Shown piece by piece: positions 10,224 through 18,649 of a stretch of 64,000 nt of DNA. Origin of the DNA: Salipaludibacillus sp. CUR1 (lineage in GTDB: Bacteria > Bacillota > Bacilli > Bacillales > Salisediminibacteriaceae); the NCBI RefSeq assembly GCF_021028955.1, contig NZ_JAIWPE010000064.1, forward strand, positions 175,958 through 239,957. The letters run 5' to 3'. Within the stretch, counting starts at the first letter, position 1. Each line of letters opens with the position of its first letter. The position numbers and the translations under genes were made by a program. The notes under the pieces are model-generated. The model searched no databases. It worked only from the letters and a program-made list of their open reading frames with translations, and was not told the origin of the DNA.

Positions 10224-11111
10224 ATGTCTCCATTTTTTTCTAACAAGCGGCTGATTATTTTATTAGTTTGCATGATTATTCTTGTCGCACTAATCGGTTA
10301 CTCCATGAGTGACAGAAAAACACTTTCATGGCCTGAACAGTTTGTGGCAGATACTGTAGGTACGGTTCAGTCAGCATTTTCAATTCCCGCTCATTTGGCA
10401 GCGGGTTTCTTTGAGAACGTGCGCGATATGAGAAATTTATACACTGAGAATCAAGTGTTAAAATCGCATTTGGATGAATTTGCTTCGCTTCAGGTTGAGT
10501 TGAACCAATTGCGCAGAAAAAATGAAGAACTTGAGGGAGCTCTTGACCTTCAGGATGATTTAGATTTGATGGACTATACTGTCCGGTCAGCAATGGTGAT
10601 TCACCGTTCGCCCGACAGATGGAATGAACTTGTAGGGATTAATAAAGGGGCACAGGATGGCATCGAAGAAGATATGGCAGTGATGACATCCCAGGGGCTG
10701 ATTGGAAAAGTGAAACAGGTTTCGCAATTTTCATCATCAATACAATTATTAAGTGACCAGGATATTACAAACCGTATTTCAGCAATGGCAGACGGGGACG
10801 AAAGTATTTATGGCTTCATAGAAGGCATTGATAATGAGAGTGGCTATTTGCAGTTTACTAAACTTGATATTGATGCTGAACTTGAAACAGGCCAAACTGT
10901 GTCTACTTCCGGTTTGGGAGGCGTTTTTCCTGAAGGCTTAATGATTGGAGAAATTGTAGATTATGAAAATGATGAATACGGGCTTACCCAAACGGCCTAT
11001 ATAGAACCTTCAGCTAATTTTTATCATTTGGATTATGTAATGGTTGTTGAGCGGGGGGCTCCGACTCTTGAGGATGATATAAACCCGGATGCTGAGGCGG
11101 ATAACTCATGA
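10224..11111 (+). CDS. mreC: Cell-shape protein MreC
   Basis: Bitopic membrane protein of the elongasome that links MreB to penicillin-binding proteins outside the membrane. It has 295 residues from ATG 10224 (GTAGGTG upstream); a GTG three codons earlier is possible. It has one N-terminal membrane helix (about 10-30), a coiled coil (about 65-110, LRRKNEELEGAL), then the beta-barrel MreC domain. The C-terminus is acidic. The stop overlaps the mreD start (ATGA). Confidence 0.95.
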   Translation: MSPFFSNKRLIILLVCMIILVALIGYSMSDRKTLSWPEQFVADTVGTVQSAFSIPAHLAAGFFENVRDMRNLYTENQVLKSHLDEFASLQVELNQLRRKNEELEGALDLQDDLDLMDYTVRSAMVIHRSPDRWNELVGINKGAQDGIEEDMAVMTSQGLIGKVKQVSQFSSSIQLLSDQDITNRISAMADGDESIYGFIEGIDNESGYLQFTKLDIDAELETGQTVSTSGLGGVFPEGLMIGEIVDYENDEYGLTQTAYIEPSANFYHLDYVMVVERGAPTLEDDINPDAEADNS

Positions 11112-11632
11112 TAGCTCGTTATTCTTTAATTATTGTAGTGTTTATTCTGTTTATAGTTGAAGGAACGGTTTATCAAATATTTGCACCAGATCTGCATGGT
11201 TTTCCTTACCAGTTAATTCCCCGGTGGATGTTTATGCTGATTTTACTGACCGGGATCTTCCGGGGAAGAGGGTACGGGTTGTTTTATGGAATTGTGTTTG
11301 GGGTTTTTTATGATATTGTGTATTCTCAAATTCTTGGTATATACACGTTTGGAATGGGATTAATTGCTTATATTTTATCTATTTCAATCCCCTTTATAAA
11401 AGATAATGTGGCAATGACTATTCTCACAGTGACGTTTGGTGTTGTGTTGCTGGAATATTACGTGTTTGGAATGATGACGTTACTAGGGGTGACTGATATG
11501 CCCCATGAAACTTTTTTTAACGACCGTTTTCTTCCAACTATGATTATGAATTTTACGCTTCTGGTTATTTTTACTTACCCATTAAGGTTATGGTTTCAGT
11601 ACCTTGAGAAGAAGTTTAATGAATTAGTTTAA
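11108..11632 (+). CDS. mreD: Cell-shape integral membrane protein MreD
   Basis: A 174-residue polytopic protein with five to six hydrophobic helices, the third component of the MreBCD set. It overlaps mreC by four bases, implying translational coupling. Sequence conservation in this family is low, but topology and position make the identification firm. Confidence 0.92.
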   Translation: MIARYSLIIVVFILFIVEGTVYQIFAPDLHGFPYQLIPRWMFMLILLTGIFRGRGYGLFYGIVFGVFYDIVYSQILGIYTFGMGLIAYILSISIPFIKDNVAMTILTVTFGVVLLEYYVFGMMTLLGVTDMPHETFFNDRFLPTMIMNFTLLVIFTYPLRLWFQYLEKKFNELV

Positions 11633-11668
11633 TAGCCGTATTTTCCGGAAAGTGAGGGGGGAGGCATT

Positions 11669-12358
11669 GTGAAAAGTAACCAGAGAAAGTCCCAGCATGT
11701 CATTATAAAAGGAACAAAAGATGGTTTAACTTTTCTGCTGGATGATCAGTGTTCAATAGAAACGCTTAAAGAGGAATTGCAGAAAACCCTTTCCGACAGG
11801 CCCGAGTCAGCAAATGAATCTGTTCAGCATGTAAACGCCAAACTGGTAGTTGGCAAACGCTATTTAGACCGTTTTCAAATTGAAGAACTGGAAAGTCTAT
11901 TTTCAGAAGAGATGAATGTAACCATAAATGAAATTGAATCAGAAGTTATTTCAAAAGAAGAAGCAGAAGAAATGAAACAGAATATGCAGGTAACGAGAGT
12001 GGTTAAAGTTATAAGATCAGGGCAAGTACTGGACTTCAAAGGAGATCTGCTTCTGATCGGAGATGTGAACCCAGGGGGAACAGTTAAAGCGACGGGAAAT
12101 ATCTACATAATGGGAAGTCTCAAGGGAATTGCCCACGCAGGCAGCCAGGGTAATGAAGAAGCTATTATCTGTGCGGCGGAGATGAAACCTTCCCAGTTAC
12201 GTATAGCTTCAATGATCCGCAGACCACCTGAACAGAATGGAGAAAATTCCGGTTTTGAAGAAGGCGAATGTGCCTATCTGAATGAAGACAAGGAAATGGT
12301 TCTGGATAAACTTCAGATACTGTCTAAAATACGGCCCGGCCTTTCAATGGAAATTTAA
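11669..12358 (+). CDS. minC: Septum site-determining protein MinC
   Basis: Inhibitor of FtsZ ring formation away from mid-cell, recruited by MinD. It has 229 residues from GTG 11669 behind GAGGGGGGAGGC. The N-terminal domain (1-100) contacts FtsZ; the C-terminal beta-helix (about 110-185) carries the repeated-turn pattern GDVNPGGTVKATGNIYIMG. It is followed 54 bp later by minD, in the order mreBCD-minCD known from Bacillus. Confidence 0.95.
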   Translation: MKSNQRKSQHVIIKGTKDGLTFLLDDQCSIETLKEELQKTLSDRPESANESVQHVNAKLVVGKRYLDRFQIEELESLFSEEMNVTINEIESEVISKEEAEEMKQNMQVTRVVKVIRSGQVLDFKGDLLLIGDVNPGGTVKATGNIYIMGSLKGIAHAGSQGNEEAIICAAEMKPSQLRIASMIRRPPEQNGENSGFEEGECAYLNEDKEMVLDKLQILSKIRPGLSMEI

Positions 12359-12412
12359 TAACAAATGGGAAGTATTGAGTAATCAGAAGGTTGCTAGAAA
12401 GGGGAGAAGAAT

Positions 12413-13213
12413 ATGGGAGAAGCCATTGTTGTGACCTCAGGAAAAGGCGGCGTAGGAAAGACTACTACCACAGCTAATATTGGTACAGCCCTTGCGTTGG
12501 CCGGAAAAAAAGTCTGTCTGGTAGATACAGATATCGGTCTAAGAAATTTAGATGTGGTGATGGGGCTTGAAAACAGGATTATTTACGATCTGGTAGATGT
12601 GGTGGAAGGAGATTGCCGGCTTCATCAGGCGTTAATTAAAGACAAACGATTTGATTGCCTTTATCTTCTTCCTGCTGCCCAGACAAAAGATAAGTCTGCT
12701 GTAGAGCCGTCGCAAATGAAAAAGTTAGTTGATGAGTTAAAACAGGATTATGATTATATTCTTATCGATTGCCCGGCGGGCATCGAACAGGGATTCAAAA
12801 ATGCGGTTGCAGGAGCGGACAAGGCGGTCGTAGTTACTACTCCCGAAATTTCTTCAGTGAGAGATGCTGACAGAATAATTGGTCTGATTGAAAAAGAAGA
12901 GCATATTTCTTCCCCGAAACTTATTATTAACCGGATTCGACCTCATATGATGAAAAACGGAGATGCGATGGATGTCGAAGAGATTGTGTCTATTCTCGCT
13001 ATCGATCTGCTTGGAATTGTAATAGATGATGATGATGTGATTAAATCATCTAATAAGGGTGAGCCGATTGCAACTGATCCAAAGAGTAAAGCTTCTATTG
13101 CTTACCGGAACATCGGTCGGCGCATTACCGGTGAAACAGTTCCCCTTATGTCACTCGATGAAAAGAAGGGTGTATTCAAAAAAGTAAAGGACTTTCTGGG
13201 AATACGAGGATAA
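12413..13213 (+). CDS. minD: Septum site-determining ATPase MinD
   Basis: ParA-type ATPase that dimerises on the membrane and activates MinC. It has 266 residues. The deviant Walker A motif GKGGVGKTTTTAN is at residues 10-22, the second ATPase motif region DTDIGLRNLD near 40, and the C-terminal amphipathic membrane-targeting helix is KKGVFKKVKDFLG. In B. subtilis minD is followed by spoIVFAB; here a sugar-transport cluster intervenes. A strong terminator follows. Confidence 0.97.
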   Translation: MGEAIVVTSGKGGVGKTTTTANIGTALALAGKKVCLVDTDIGLRNLDVVMGLENRIIYDLVDVVEGDCRLHQALIKDKRFDCLYLLPAAQTKDKSAVEPSQMKKLVDELKQDYDYILIDCPAGIEQGFKNAVAGADKAVVVTTPEISSVRDADRIIGLIEKEEHISSPKLIINRIRPHMMKNGDAMDVEEIVSILAIDLLGIVIDDDDVIKSSNKGEPIATDPKSKASIAYRNIGRRITGETVPLMSLDEKKGVFKKVKDFLGIRG

Positions 13214-13240
13214 ACTAAAACAGCTTAAATGAGCTGTCAG

Positions 13241-13275
13241 GCTGATGAGAAAACTTTCTCATCAGCTTTTTTTTA
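13241..13275 (+). terminator. Rho-independent terminator after minD
   Basis: GCTGATGAGA / TCTCATCAGC forms a 10-bp stem (12 bp with AA/TT) followed by eight T. It ends the mre-min transcript. Confidence 0.9.
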
Positions 13276-13390
13276 TATAAAGGATTGGGGTCAGACCCCC
13301 CATTTTATTCCATTTATATCGGTAATTAGGAAGGATTATTTAGTAATTGTGAAATCTCTCAGAAATCTTAAAAATTTTCAAAAATATTAC

Positions 13391-13440
13391 TTGAAAACGT
13401 TATCATAAAGAATTATAATACAAATATGAAAACGATTACA
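13391..13440 (+). promoter_or_regulatory. Sigma-A promoter with two overlapping cre-type operators
   Basis: TTGAAA (13391-13396), a 17-bp spacer and TATAAT (13414-13419) make a near-consensus vegetative promoter. The first operator, TGAAAACGTTATCA (13392-13405), overlaps the -35 box; the second, TGAAAACGATTACA (13427-13440), lies just downstream of the -10. Both match the cre consensus TGWAANCGNTNWCA exactly. They fit repression by CcpA and/or by the LacI-family regulator encoded in the cluster. Confidence 0.85.
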
Positions 13441-13508
13441 TGGTTTGAATCAATAGGAAATATCATTTTATATTATAATTATAATTTCCTATTTTTTTAA
13501 AAACTGTG

Positions 13509-13522
13509 TGAAATCGTTATCA
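13509..13522 (+). promoter_or_regulatory. Third cre-type operator upstream of sugar-binding protein gene
   Basis: TGAAATCGTTATCA matches the cre/LacI-family consensus at every defined position. It lies 30 bp before the start codon, in the transcribed leader. Confidence 0.75.
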
Positions 13523-13552
13523 GAAAAACCTTTAAAGGGGGCAATACAGAAA

Positions 13553-14920
13553 ATGAAAATTTGGAAAAAGGTACTTTCGGGAGCGGTCGCTATATCCATG
13601 GTGAGTGTTATGGCTGCATGTGGTGGAGATGATGATGCAAATGAAACACCTGTCAACGACGATCCTGCCAATGAAACGGAAAACAACAACGCAGGCAACG
13701 TAAACAATAATGATGAAGACGGAGCAAAAGCTTCTGAAGACCAGGAGGAAGTCACTCTTACTTATGCCCGGGGACATGATGCTACTGGTGCAACTGACAA
13801 ACTGGTTGAAGCTTTCATGGAAGAAAATCCGCATATTACAGTCGAATTCCGTGAAATGCCGGCTGATACAGGTCAATCTCATGACCAGTATGTAACTGAG
13901 TTTAGTGCCGGAGATGCCACAATTGACGTGTTTGATGCAGATGTCATCTGGCCTGCTGAATTTGCGCAAGGCGGATATGTACTCGAATTAGACCGTTTTA
14001 TTGAAAGAGACGGTATTGACATGGATGACTACTTTGAAGGAACGGTGGATTCGGGTAACTTTGACGGCCGCCAATGGGCGATGCCTAAGTTTACAGATGC
14101 CGGATTATTGTATTACCGCTCCGACATTGTAGATGAAGCGCCTGAAACGTGGGATGACCTTATTGAAATGGCTGGTGAATACCAGGGTGAAGAAGGAACG
14201 GACTTTGGATACTTAATGCAGGCTAACCAGTATGAAGGTCTTGTAGTAAACGCAATTGAATTCATCGCTTCTTATGGTGGAGAAGTTATTAATGAAAATC
14301 AGGAAGTGACTGTTAACTCTCCTGAAACAATTTCTGCTATTGAAAAAATGGTTGAAATTGTTGAGTCAGATTTTGTACCGGGTAATATCTTAAACTTTGA
14401 TGAGCCATCAACACATACAGCTTTCCTTGAAGGTCAATCTGTATTTGCGCGTAACTGGCCATACATGCAGGCGATGACTGAGGATGAAGACCAGTCACAA
14501 GTGCAGGGCAATGTTGAATTCGCTCTGTTACCTGCCGGCGATGCAGGCAGTGCAGCGGGGCTTGGCGGCTGGATGACTATGATCAACCGTAACAGTGAAA
14601 ACCCTGAAGAGGCCTGGGAATTCGTGAAATTCATGACAGGTCCTGAAGGCCAAAAAATCACTGCGATTGATGGAGGATCTGCCCCTACTTTACGTGACCT
14701 TTATGAAGACGAAGAAGTACGTGATGCTGCTCCATTATTTGCAGATGAAGAGTTTGTTGCAACACTGGAAAATGCGGTACCGAGACCAGTTTCACCAATC
14801 TACCCGCAAATTTCAGACATTATGCAAATTGAACTTTCACGAGCACTTGCAGGAGAGATTTCTGCAGAAGAAGCAGCTGAAAATATGGAATCTGAAATCG
14901 AGTCGGCTTTAGCGGAATAA
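13553..14920 (+). CDS. CUT1-family sugar ABC transporter, solute-binding lipoprotein
   Basis: Extracytoplasmic receptor of a sugar importer. It has 455 residues from ATG 13553 behind AAAGGGGGC. The signal peptide ends in MAACGG, a lipobox with Cys at about residue 22, followed by an acidic Asn/Asp linker and a MalE-type two-lobed binding domain (VTLTYARGHDATGATDKLVE onward). The ligand cannot be read from sequence; neighbours and the family suggest an alpha-glucoside such as maltose or trehalose. A hairpin after the gene would favour its excess expression over the permeases. No ATPase gene is nearby, so a shared MsmX-type ATPase is expected elsewhere. Confidence 0.88.
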   Translation: MKIWKKVLSGAVAISMVSVMAACGGDDDANETPVNDDPANETENNNAGNVNNNDEDGAKASEDQEEVTLTYARGHDATGATDKLVEAFMEENPHITVEFREMPADTGQSHDQYVTEFSAGDATIDVFDADVIWPAEFAQGGYVLELDRFIERDGIDMDDYFEGTVDSGNFDGRQWAMPKFTDAGLLYYRSDIVDEAPETWDDLIEMAGEYQGEEGTDFGYLMQANQYEGLVVNAIEFIASYGGEVINENQEVTVNSPETISAIEKMVEIVESDFVPGNILNFDEPSTHTAFLEGQSVFARNWPYMQAMTEDEDQSQVQGNVEFALLPAGDAGSAAGLGGWMTMINRNSENPEEAWEFVKFMTGPEGQKITAIDGGSAPTLRDLYEDEEVRDAAPLFADEEFVATLENAVPRPVSPIYPQISDIMQIELSRALAGEISAEEAAENMESEIESALAE

Positions 14921-14927
14921 CATGTGT

Positions 14928-14957
14928 GAGGGAAGTGGATCACAGTCCGCTTCCCTC
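14928..14957 (+). terminator. Stem-loop after solute-binding protein gene
   Basis: GAGGGAAGTGGA / TCCGCTTCCCTC pairs over 12 bp with one G-U. The T run is poor, so it may attenuate or protect the upstream mRNA rather than terminate fully. Confidence 0.6.
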
Positions 14958-15065
14958 TTGCTATATGTTCATTGAGTTTTCAGCGGAATTTTTATGGGTT
15001 CTCCATTAATATGAAACGCATTATAAATCGCGAGTAGTTAGTTTAAAGCAGGTGAGGGGATACAG

Positions 15066-16055
15066 ATGGCAACCATTAAAGAAGTAGCAGCAAAATCCGG
15101 ATTGTCACCAACCACAGTTTCGAGAGTAATAAATAATCATCCCTACGTAGATGATGCGAAACGAAAAAAAGTCATGCAGGCAATGGAGGACTTGGGATAT
15201 GTCCCTAACTCTTCTGCCAGAAGGCTGCGTGGCCAAAGAACCAATACGATTGCAGTGATCATCTCGCGAATTGTGAATCCATTTTTCAGCCATTTAGTAG
15301 ATGCGATGGAATTGATTGCCGGGGAAAAAGGCTATCAGCTAATTTTGTGTGATTCCCGTTTAGATAAAGGCCGGGAATTACGGCATTTAGAATTGTTGAA
15401 AGCTAAACAAGTTGACGGGATTATTTTAGCTTCCTTACAAAATGAGTGGAAGGCTATTGAACCTTTTACAAAATACGGACCGGTCATCAGCTGCAATGAA
15501 TATGATACAAATGCACAGATGCCGGTAATCCGCTGTGATCAGGTGTATGGCGGTTATATTGGAACAAAGCACCTTATTGAAAAAGGCCATACTAAAATTG
15601 CTTATGCGGGTGGTGCTGACCGTATTCAATTAACAAGAGACAGAAAAACAGGAGTCTTTAAAGCTCTTAAGGAACACGGGCTCTCTATTCCCGAAGAGTG
15701 GATGTTTCCAAGCTTTTACGGCATTGAAGACGGTAAAAATATATTCCAGCGGATCTATGCGATGGAAAATCGGCCGACAGCTATATTTGCCGGCGGGGAT
15801 GAAGTAGCTGCAGGAATTATTCAGGAAGCAAAACGGTTTAACTACCGCATTCCAGAAGATTTAGCAGTGATAGGGTATGACAATCAGCCCATTGCCGATT
15901 TAATTAATCCCGGAATTACCACGATTGAACAGCCTATGAAACTGATGGGGACAAGGGCAATGGAAATGATGGTAGATATGATTGCCTATAATAGAAAAGT
16001 CACTTATAAAAAAGAGATTTTGCCGCTTCAGTTAGTGGTTCGCCAGTCAACGTGA
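15066..16055 (+). CDS. LacI-family transcriptional regulator of the sugar transporter
   Basis: It has 329 residues. The N-terminal helix-turn-helix reads ATIKEVAAKSGLSPTTVSRV with the hinge ARRLRG near residue 55; the rest is a periplasmic-binding-protein-like sugar sensor. It starts at ATG 15066 after GGTGAGGGG. It lies between the binding-protein gene and the permease genes and is the natural candidate to bind the four cre-like palindromes in the cluster, although CcpA could bind the same sites. The effector is unknown. Confidence 0.9.
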   Translation: MATIKEVAAKSGLSPTTVSRVINNHPYVDDAKRKKVMQAMEDLGYVPNSSARRLRGQRTNTIAVIISRIVNPFFSHLVDAMELIAGEKGYQLILCDSRLDKGRELRHLELLKAKQVDGIILASLQNEWKAIEPFTKYGPVISCNEYDTNAQMPVIRCDQVYGGYIGTKHLIEKGHTKIAYAGGADRIQLTRDRKTGVFKALKEHGLSIPEEWMFPSFYGIEDGKNIFQRIYAMENRPTAIFAGGDEVAAGIIQEAKRFNYRIPEDLAVIGYDNQPIADLINPGITTIEQPMKLMGTRAMEMMVDMIAYNRKVTYKKEILPLQLVVRQST

Positions 16056-16079
16056 ATAGCGGACCTCTAGCCTTTCTGC

Positions 16080-16093
16080 TGAAATCGATTTCA
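16080..16093 (+). promoter_or_regulatory. Perfectly palindromic cre-type operator before permease genes
   Basis: TGAAATCGATTTCA is a perfect 14-bp palindrome and matches the cre consensus. It lies 54 bp upstream of the first permease gene and suggests independent control of the permeases. Confidence 0.75.
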
Positions 16094-16146
16094 GATTTTA
16101 CCAGTTTAATAGACGATTGATAAGAATCCTGTAAAGGAGGATGAAC

Positions 16147-17475
16147 ATGGGAGATAAGAAAAAAGGCTTTCAATTAAGTGAAACACAGCTCGGATATTTA
16201 ATGGTTCTTCCTGCTCTTATACTTATTGCTGCTGTCACTCTTTGGCCGGTAGCCCAGTCGTTCTGGAACAGTATGTTTGATTACCGGTTAAATGATCCGA
16301 CGAGGAACCAGACAACTCTCAGCTATCAGATTGACCTTGAAACGTACGCTAATAATTACTTTTATATTGACCGGGATTTAGAAGCCATTGAAAACGAAGC
16401 GGCGGACACTGAGTTAGAGGAAACAGTGGCTCAGCTTCGCCAGGAGATTGAGACTTACCACGACCAGCTCGTGACGCTTCCTGAAATTGAAGAGCAGTAC
16501 GAGATTGTTGACGAAATGGTTATGAACTTTGAGCCGGTTAATGACCGGGACTTGCGGTATGGCAGCCTGGACAATGATTTTGCAGAAGGCTATATTTCTT
16601 TACTGGAGGATGGCCAGGATGAGCTTTTGGACGCCATAGGCGACCATGACGAGGAAATGGAAAGCGCCTTGAGTGCCGGGGCTGCTTCACTGACATCCCT
16701 CGATCGCAGCTTAATAAGACCTAACTTTATTGGTCTTCAAAATTACGGTAAATATTTAACGGACGCCCGTATGTGGTCTGCGATGTGGAATACAGTGTTC
16801 TTTACCGTCGTTTCTGTCTTTTTTGAATTGACAATTGGACTTGCGGTAGCTCTCATTATTAACAGAGCGTTCATTGGACGCGGAGCTGTCCGGGCGGCTG
16901 TTCTGATTCCCTGGGCGATTCCGACTGCGGTCAGTGCGATGATGTGGAATTACCTTTATGATGGACAGTCTGGGGTTGTTGCTCATTATTTCGAACAGCT
17001 GGGATTAATTTCTGATGCCTCGGTGCTTTTAAGTACAGGCTCAGGAGCTATGTTCTCCATCATTTTGGCAGACGTCTGGAAAACGATGCCTTATATGGCT
17101 TTATTGCTCCTTGCCGGTTTGCAGACGATTCCTGAATCCTTGTATGAAGCCGCGGAAGTTGACGGGGCCAACAGGATACAGCGCTTTATTAACATCACCC
17201 TGCCGATGCTTAAATCAGCCATTCTTGTAGCTTTACTGTTCAGAACGCTGGATGCCTTCCGGGTATTTGACTTGATTTATGTACTGACAGGCGGAGGACC
17301 TGCCAACAGTACGGAATCAATATCTGTTTATGCCTATCAGGTGCTTTTTGCGCAATCTAACTTTGGTGAAGGGTCTGTGCTCTCAGTCATAGTGTTCTTA
17401 TCTGTGGCTCTTATCAGTATCATTTTCATCAAATTGATCGGTTCTGACTTGTTTGAAGGCAAAACAGGCAAATAA
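16147..17475 (+). CDS. CUT1 sugar ABC transporter permease (MalF-type) with long extracytoplasmic insert
   Basis: Inner-membrane subunit. ATG 16147 is preferred because AAAGGAGG abuts the ATG at 16141; 442 residues. After the first membrane helix (about 18-38) comes a ~150-residue hydrophilic acidic, helical segment rich in Glu/Asp/Gln, where ordinary MalF-like permeases of this size have a short loop. The core permease domain follows, with the ATPase-contacting EAA motif YEAAEVDGANRIQRFINITLP near residue 340. The insert may contact the binding protein, as the P2 loop does in enterobacterial MalF; that is inference. Confidence 0.88.
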   Translation: MGDKKKGFQLSETQLGYLMVLPALILIAAVTLWPVAQSFWNSMFDYRLNDPTRNQTTLSYQIDLETYANNYFYIDRDLEAIENEAADTELEETVAQLRQEIETYHDQLVTLPEIEEQYEIVDEMVMNFEPVNDRDLRYGSLDNDFAEGYISLLEDGQDELLDAIGDHDEEMESALSAGAASLTSLDRSLIRPNFIGLQNYGKYLTDARMWSAMWNTVFFTVVSVFFELTIGLAVALIINRAFIGRGAVRAAVLIPWAIPTAVSAMMWNYLYDGQSGVVAHYFEQLGLISDASVLLSTGSGAMFSIILADVWKTMPYMALLLLAGLQTIPESLYEAAEVDGANRIQRFINITLPMLKSAILVALLFRTLDAFRVFDLIYVLTGGGPANSTESISVYAYQVLFAQSNFGEGSVLSVIVFLSVALISIIFIKLIGSDLFEGKTGK

Positions 17476-17493
17476 CAAAGGAGGTTATCAAAC

Positions 17494-18315
17494 ATGCGAA
17501 AACGAGCAGGTGTCTCATTTTATATCTTTCTAAGCTTGTTTATCTTTGTGATTATGTTCCCGTTTCTATGGGTCTTTCTCACGTCAATTAAACCGCCTAT
17601 TGAAATTTTCGCAGGCTTTAACTGGTTTACAACGAATCCGACTTTACAGTCTTATATTAATGCCATAGATACAAGGCCTTTGTTTCTGTATATGTGGAAT
17701 AGTATTGCGGTCTCAACTCTAACCACAGTGATAGCTATCTCTGTTGCATCACTTGCGGCTTACGCTGTCACCCGGCTGCCAATTAAATTTAAAGGGACCA
17801 TACTCGGGATCGTGCTTGCGGCAGCTATGTTTCCGCAAATCGCGATTATTTCACCTATTTTCAACCTGATTCAGAGCCTGGGGCTTCGTAACAGTTATAT
17901 GGGGCTCGTTATCCCTTACATCACGATCAGTTTACCGCTTGCTATCTGGATTTTGGCGACTTTCTTTAAGAAAATACCTTTTGAGCTGGAAGAGTCAGCC
18001 AAACTGGACGGTGCCACACCCTTTCAAACGTTCAGAAAGATTATTTTTCCGCTTGCGGCACCCGGCGTGTTTACTACAGCCATTCTCGTGTTCATTGCGG
18101 CATGGAACGAATATTTATTTGCGTTAACTATAAACTCTGATGATAACTGGCGCACGGTGCCTGTAGGACTGTCCATGTACCAGTCCCAGTATACGATCCC
18201 TTGGGGAGATATTACCGCCGCAACTGTTCTTGTGACGATTCCGATCGTTGTCGTCGTTCTCCTGTTCCAGAGACGTATAGTGGCCGGGCTCACTTCAGGG
18301 TCTGTAAAAGAATAA
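17494..18315 (+). CDS. CUT1 sugar ABC transporter permease (MalG-type)
   Basis: The second membrane subunit, 273 residues with six predicted helices. The EAA loop reads ELEESAKLDGATPFQTFRKI near residue 165. The start ATG 17494 follows AAAGGAGG, 18 bp after the first permease, so the two are co-transcribed. A strong terminator ends the cluster. Confidence 0.92.
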   Translation: MRKRAGVSFYIFLSLFIFVIMFPFLWVFLTSIKPPIEIFAGFNWFTTNPTLQSYINAIDTRPLFLYMWNSIAVSTLTTVIAISVASLAAYAVTRLPIKFKGTILGIVLAAAMFPQIAIISPIFNLIQSLGLRNSYMGLVIPYITISLPLAIWILATFFKKIPFELEESAKLDGATPFQTFRKIIFPLAAPGVFTTAILVFIAAWNEYLFALTINSDDNWRTVPVGLSMYQSQYTIPWGDITAATVLVTIPIVVVVLLFQRRIVAGLTSGSVKE

Positions 18316-18383
18316 ACGGTGTCACACTTTAAACATACTGGAATATAATACGATTACCCCCTTATATTAATATATATTTTGGT

Positions 18384-18414
18384 ACCTCCTTCATTTACGA
18401 AGGAGGTTTTTTTT
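18384..18414 (+). terminator. Rho-independent terminator ending sugar-transport cluster
   Basis: ACCTCCTTC / GAAGGAGGT with a 6-nt loop is followed by seven T. In the remaining 18415-18649 I see no gene; CATAAAAT at 18605-18612 resembles a sigma-E -10 box, as expected for spoIVF, but no good -35 accompanies it. Confidence 0.9.
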
Positions 18415-18649
18415 ATGATAAGACGGAATAGATCTGGCGGATCACCTCACTTCTTTGATTGAAGGGCAGAAACTCTTGCTTCCTGAGGCATTAAGCGAAG
18501 TTTGTAAATCCACCTTACCTAAGCGATTTTTCAGGAAATTCACTTGAAGACAAACACTCGGGTTATGTTCGGGAGCTTGGCGGTTCTAACCTTTTTAGCC
18601 AGGGCATAAAATCAGTTAAGACGAAATTATGGACAAGGATGGGAAGCTG

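Noticed and set aside
13287..13299. GGGGTCAGACCCC as a REP/transposon end
   Set aside because: Single copy seen in the window, without transposase or paired repeat; kept only as context for the sugar-cluster insertion.
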